Origin: Thermothelomyces thermophilus ATCC 42464
Lineage: Eukaryota; Ascomycota; Sordariomycetes; Sordariales; Chaetomiaceae
Assembly: GCF_000226095.1 (NCBI RefSeq)
Contig: NC_016472.1
Span: forward strand, 10,354,001 to 10,418,000
Direction of reading: 5' to 3'
DNA: 64,000 nt
Shown: positions 58,901 to 64,000 of the stretch, piece after piece
How the letters are laid out: every line of letters begins with the position of its first letter
Position numbering within the stretch: the stretch's first letter is position 1
Made by a program: the position numbers and the translations under genes
The notes under the pieces: model-generated
What the model saw: the letters and a program-made list of their open reading frames with translations, nothing else
Told to the model about the DNA's origin: nothing
The model's database searches: none

Positions 58901-60910
58901 GGCTAAGGTAGGGCTAGTAGGTCCTATAAGAAGGCCTATTCGCCCTTATTATTATAGACTAACTAGAGTTTAAACCCCCTCTCCCCTAGGGCCGGAAAGG
59001 TTACCCTATACTAGTTCTCTTCTACTAAATAGTCCTATTAGCTAACTAGAAACCGTTTAGCTACCAGAATAGCCGCTTTGCCCTTAGGCTTATAGACTAG
59101 GTAGTATTTCGAAGCCTAGGGGCAGTATATTGACCTTGTAAACCGGTTAATCTATAGTTCTTAGATAGCTAGTAGGTCGTATTTAGCCTCCTCTAGTAGG
59201 ACCTCGAAGGCCTATTTATTACCTTAGGTATTCTACTAAAGGATCCTAATTTACATTCGAGGTAGCTAGGGCAGAGGACGAAGGCATGGTAGTAGTAGTA
59301 GGCTCTATAGCTATTACCCCCTCGGCCGGCTATAAGAGGAAGGGGGTTCTAGGCTATAGAAAGGAGATACAGGTCTATTAGACATCGAATAAGGCACTCC
59401 TAGTCGCTTATTAGGCTAGGGTAGGCCTCCTATAGGGGTATTTAGCCCTGGTTTAGTAGTAGTTATTATCCTCTAGCTAGCTACTAAACTTAAAGGCTAT
59501 CTTCTAGTATAGTTACTCTAGTAGTTAGAAGGTCTAAGGTCTATACTAGTAGGCCTCCCTAGCTCTCTCCTAGGTCTTGACTTTCTTTAGGCAGCCCCTA
59601 TACCAGGCTATATAGGGGCCCCTATAGGCTGTATACCTATAAGGGAGTTAGTTAGAGTAGGTAGGGCACTAGGCCTCCCTAGTCTTCCCTCCCTCCCTAT
59701 GGGCCTTTACGCCGTAATGGCTATAATAGGCCGGCCACTAGTAATACTACTAGGTATAGCCAAAGCTCTAGTACCTGTAGTACTACCTTGGCTCTAGAGC
59801 ATCCTAGTAGGGTTTGTAGTCTAGTACCTAGGCCTCCTAGACCACGCCCTCGTTATAGGCCTTCTAGGCCTCTTCGAGGTCCTATAAGCCTAGGAGTACC
59901 GTAGCCTATTTCCTCTATAGGCTCTTTAGTGGCCGGAACTTAACCGTTTCGATTAAGTATAGGCCTACGGCCCCCTTAAAGTCTTGTTTACTAACCCCCT
60001 AAAGCTCTTCCTTCTAGACTCCTTTAGCTAAGACTATATAGGCCCTATTAACCTCCCTAGCCTCCTCTCCAAAGGCTATAGCTACCTATCACTTATTAGC
60101 CGAATACTAATCCTTAATAGCCTTATCCTTAAAGATTACTACTATATCCCTGCTTAGGAGCTTCCTAGCTTTAATAGCTCCCTAGCGGCTAGAGGCCCTA
60201 TTAACTACTTAGACTATCTTAGCCAAGGTTTAGGCTTTAAGGTCCTCCTATAGGCCTACGTTCTATATTATAACCTTCTACAAGGCCTATAACGGCACTG
60301 CCTGAGCCGATAGTAGGCCTCTTTAAGGGCCTATTACCCCCTATTATAGCCCTATAGCTACCTATGCCTAGGTAAGGCAGGGGGTAGCCTTAAGGGCTTC
60401 TTTAAACCCCTTTTTAACTTCTTTAGTTACAAGTTCCTATAGGTTTAGAACTAGGCCTATAATAGTAATCATAAGGCTCTACAAGAGCTTATCGGCAAGG
60501 TCCTATACCTTACCCTATTTAGGGCTCGGTATAAGGTCGACTAGTTATATAATAAGACCCCTTAGCTCCTTAATATCTAGGGTAAGGTAGGCCTATAGTA
60601 GGCCCCTTTGATTAGTTCAAAGCTATAGACCTCCCTACTTAATAGCTTGGCGTTAGGCCTTAAGTCGATATCGCGTTCAGGGGCGCTAGGTGGTCTATAT
60701 GGTAAAAATTTTGATAGGCATGCAAGGTACGGTCGGATTGCGGTCAGGTCTGGTTCCTATGCCTGCGATGCCTGTTGCACACCTGTAACGGCTCGCGCGT
60801 AGTTGAAAGTGGTACCGTTAGATAGCGTTTTTCGAGAGCTTTCCAGCGATAGTAGTTTCGTATGTTTTGGTGGGGTATTCGCAAAGATACAAGAGAAGCT
60901 TAATCTTCTT

Positions 60911-62820
60911 TAGTATATTATTAGGGCGGCCTGCTACTAGGCTAGTTATTAAGAGAGGTAGTACTATTATAAAGGCCTTTTTAAGCAAGTTCGCACTAAT
61001 CGTGTAGGTAGGGGGAGTTAATTGTTTTAAGGCCGGCAGGCTACCTATTTGTATCCCTTTCTGATTATAGTTATAAACTAATCCTTAGGGAGGAAAACCT
61101 CCCTTTTAGATCTATAGGCTAATAGATATATCTTATACTATGGATCGGCTATCCCCTTTTCCTAGCCATGCCCTGATCGTACCTATTATAGCAAGGTCAT
61201 ACCTGTTAGTGCTTAGGCATAGGCCCTCTAGCCGCCGCGGCCCGGCCGTAGGCATAGGTCGGCTTACGTTCGTGATAACTTACTCTCCCCCTTAGTAGGC
61301 CTATCTATAGGCCTATAGGCTCTATAGGAATAGCTTTATCCTAGATGCCTATTTAGTAGTAGTAGGTCGCCATTGTTTCGGCACTTTATTATTACGGCTT
61401 TGTTCGCGATTACGTATAGAATAGGTAAGTACTAGGCGTCTTTGTTTTTATATATATATTACCATTATTATAGTTACCATTCGAGTGTTTTCGTCTAAAG
61501 ATTTGCTTTATTATAAATATATCTAGTGGTTACTATAGCATTAGGAAGGTCTCTACTATAGTGATAGAAATAATATTTAACTCTTTTAGAAGGCCGTCTT
61601 TTGCTCTCGATTTTCCTTTAATCTTTAACCTTATCTTCTTTATATCGTTCGCTTTTTGGCTACCTATAATTCAATTTTTCAATTTTCAAATCTTTATTCT
61701 TATGTCCGTAGTAATACCATAGAGATTTAGTAGCTTAGCGTGGCTAACTTGCTACCGTATATATAGTGCTTATATAGTACTATTAAAGATGTCAAGGTAA
61801 ATGATAAGGTTCCCTTTGACGTTTAATGTACGTTTCCTACCACTAGCTCGTTCAAGTGTTTTTGGTACTGCTAGGGCCATTAGATAAGCTGCCTCCTGGT
61901 AAGTATACGTTTCGGGAGCGATTCCCTAGGTATTAATGATTATTTAGGCTACTAGTGCTATAACTAATGATATAATTAACCTTATAATTATTATTTAGTC
62001 TGCTTATAAGGTCGTTTTGGCTTTAGAGCTAGATATAGCCGACTCTAAGGACTTGCTTATACTTAGTAAGCGCCACTACTACTATATTACTATGCTTATA
62101 AACGATATAGCCGTTACTTTTAAGGTAGTTAAGAAATATTATTAGTCTAATATAAGCCTTATTAATAATAGTAGTAAAAAGATTACTTTTATAGAAACCT
62201 ATCTATTTTTGCTTACGATTTGGTATAGATACTAATATATCTACAGGAGTAATAGCTAGTATATAGTAAGTTTATAACTAATCGTAAGTATATGATTATA
62301 GCTACTAACCTATAGCCTAAGTTTAACACTAGCATAGTACATTTAGTCGCGTTTTAGTCTACTTAATTATTTACTAATATAGTATAGGTATTATATAATC
62401 TTATAATCTAGTAGCATTTGCTACTACCTTGCCTAAAGCCTATTAACAAAGGTTATATCACTTAGTAAATAGCTAAGTATGAGTTTATTACTAAACTAGG
62501 TATACTTATAATAGGAGCCCTAGGTAGTAAAGGCAAGGCGGCCTAATTCTTAGGTAAATATATAGTAGACTTAGAGTTTATCTCCTATAGTAGCTTTTAA
62601 TAAGGTTTTTAAGGTAGTAAAATTTTATTTTATCTTCATTTTTTTTAATTATATAAAGTAGATACCCCTTTAGCCCTAGATCGGTATTATAGATTCGCTC
62701 TATCGATTCATAGTACTATAATATAAATATTTTTTTTTCTTTACTAATTTTAGTATTTCTAGTAAGGCCTTCTTTACTATAGTTTTAGTATAATATCGAT
62801 TCAAAATATAATTTTCTACG
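60911..62820. other. Unassigned RIP-degraded AT-rich DNA
   Basis: It follows LINE G and probably continues the sequence interrupted at 48201. No domain could be read in any frame. Short GC-richer islands (near 61210-61260) suggest an old mutated repeat rather than unique DNA. Confidence 0.4.
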
Positions 62821-64000
62821 ACATTGCTTAGGGCCCTTCCTAGGGCGCCCTTTTCCAGGCCTTTTCTACAGTATTTCGATCGCTATCTTAGGGTATATTA
62901 CTATAGTAATACGCTACTCTACCTTCCGTACTTTTCCTCAGGACATATATCCGGGCGTTTTCCGCGGGCGCCCTCTTCCTAGCCTCTTCTCGTACTTCTC
63001 TATACTATATTATAGGCGCTCCGTAGTTATAGTACGTCTCCTAAACTTACGTACTTTACCCTATATATTAGCGATATCTTCCTTATTTACCTACTAGTTA
63101 AATTTAAAGAGCTATCCCTTTTACTTTACTAGGAACTAATAGGTCCTACCATTGGCCTGCTCTACTAAAACTTCCTTAAGCTTCTATTCTTTATTATCCT
63201 TAAGCTCTAGTATTAGTATTTATTCTGCCTAGTTTCGACTATATAGGTGCTATAGTTCGAGTAGGGAAATAAGGAAGATATTATATAACTAGGTATACTA
63301 TATAGGTAATGCTAGCTAATATACTAGCAAACTAACTAGATTAAGTACCTAAAATAGGCCGATAAATTTAGGGGTTAATTTTTTAGGTATCTTTAGCTTG
63401 AGATTCTAGGTCGAGAGTAGGATAAAGTCGCCTCTCCTAAATACCTTTCTCTAATGCTTTTAGTTATAATAAATTTTGTAATTATCGACAGCTTCCTTCT
63501 AATATACTTCTAATTGTTTTTATAGTACTTGTAATTTTCTAATATATTTTACTATACTAGGGTGGTACCTCTCTTTTGGTAAATTGTCTCTGATTTATAA
63601 CGAAATTATAAGGTTATAACCTATCAATATTTAAAAAGGGGGTAGTCTAGTAGTTATATTAATAGTATTATTATATATAAACTCTACTTCTAGAAGAATT
63701 TATACCTAAATTATAGGGTTTATTATAGTAAAATAGCAAAGGTATTATATAAATATTTGGTTACTCTGCTTAATTTGGCTATTGGTTTAGGGGTAAAATA
63801 CTATAGAAAGCCTTCTATTGATATAGTTTAGGTAGTAGAGATCTATTCAAAATTAGGAAGTAAATATAGAGCTATAATTATCTATATAGCCTTCTAGTAT
63901 ACTATATTCAAGTTTAATTTCCTTATAAATTAGTTTAACGAGCTATTAACTTATAATATCTAAGTTAATAGCAAAGAACTAGTTTATTTTAGTATAGTAA
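62821..64000 (-). mobile_element. Gypsy-type retrotransposon I, integrase C-terminal part, RIP-degraded
   Basis: On the minus strand a post-integrase region is readable after discounting RIP stops: a GDF-LL-xx-NLKLKIPKKLTPKFIGPF-like block near 63350-63430, then an S-LELY-like block, and a chromodomain-like stretch with YQFLVKQKG near 63110-63150. The rest of pol lies beyond the right edge and the 3' LTR was not located. Confidence 0.6.

Larger units (their letters stand above)
48215..60910 (-). mobile_element. LINE-type (Tad1-like) retrotransposon G, RIP-degraded, split by gypsy B
   Basis: About 5.2 kb without the nested gypsy. A 13-bp direct repeat TAGTATATTATTA lies at 48202-48214 and 60911-60923, consistent with a LINE target duplication next to the (TAA)n tail. 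On the minus strand there is a less-mutated 5' segment (60660-60900), an ORF1 region with a CCHC-like zinc-knuckle trace (about 59650-59900), an endonuclease-like region starting near 59270, and reverse transcriptase with QGSPLSPILF near 57305-57345 and an FADDT box altered to FTDDT near 57213-57240. The 3' end lies left of gypsy B at 48215-48426. No intact frame remains. Confidence 0.8.

Overview
The window looks like part of a filamentous ascomycete genome (Pezizomycotina, probably Sordariomycetes). The genes have short introns (61-134 nt), a Zn2Cys6 regulator, an NmrA-like protein, BTB proteins and an HSP30-type chaperone. The repeats have been mutated C-to-T, mostly at CpA/TpG, which is the footprint of RIP (repeat-induced point mutation). 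No tRNA, rRNA or CRISPR was recognised.

The layout is bipartite. Positions 1-8381 are an AT-rich, RIP-degraded nest. It holds a minus-strand copia (D) interrupted by a LINE tail (H), which is itself interrupted by a gypsy (C). Copia D also carries a clean, unmutated solo gypsy LTR with a perfect 5-bp target duplication. Positions 8382-24068 are a GC-richer gene island: a C7orf25/DUF1308 homologue, a small disordered protein, an NmrA-like protein, a two-exon small secreted cysteine-rich peptide, a Zn2Cys6 transcription factor, a TA-flanked MITE, and a head-to-head pair of related BTB genes. Positions 24069-37750 are a single copia (E) with intact 169-bp LTRs and a 5-bp duplication. It landed 25 bp after the second BTB stop codon and later received a 7.4-kb gypsy (A). 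Positions 37751-40540 resume the original gene island with an HSP30-type small heat-shock gene carrying a canonical heat-shock element.

Positions 40540-64000 are again a RIP-degraded repeat block. It holds a probable Fot1/pogo-type transposon, a chromodomain gypsy (F), a full-length-looking LINE (G) split by gypsy B, unassigned AT-rich DNA, and the 3' part of another gypsy (I) running off the window edge.

The most notable result concerns priming of the A/B/C gypsy family. A 11-12 nt sequence about 50 bp downstream of the LTR TATA box is exactly complementary to the sequence just inside the 5' LTR. It differs between subfamilies A and B while complementarity is kept, which suggests Tf1-like self-priming. 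Both copia elements instead carry primer sites matching the anticodon arm of initiator tRNA-Met (half-tRNA priming). On the gene side, the best candidates for novelty are the six-cysteine secreted mini-peptide and the BTB pair, one member of which has gained a C2H2 finger and appears to use a GC-AG intron at a position shared with its sister.

Exon structures, domain calls and element boundaries were read by eye. No alignment or database search was run.
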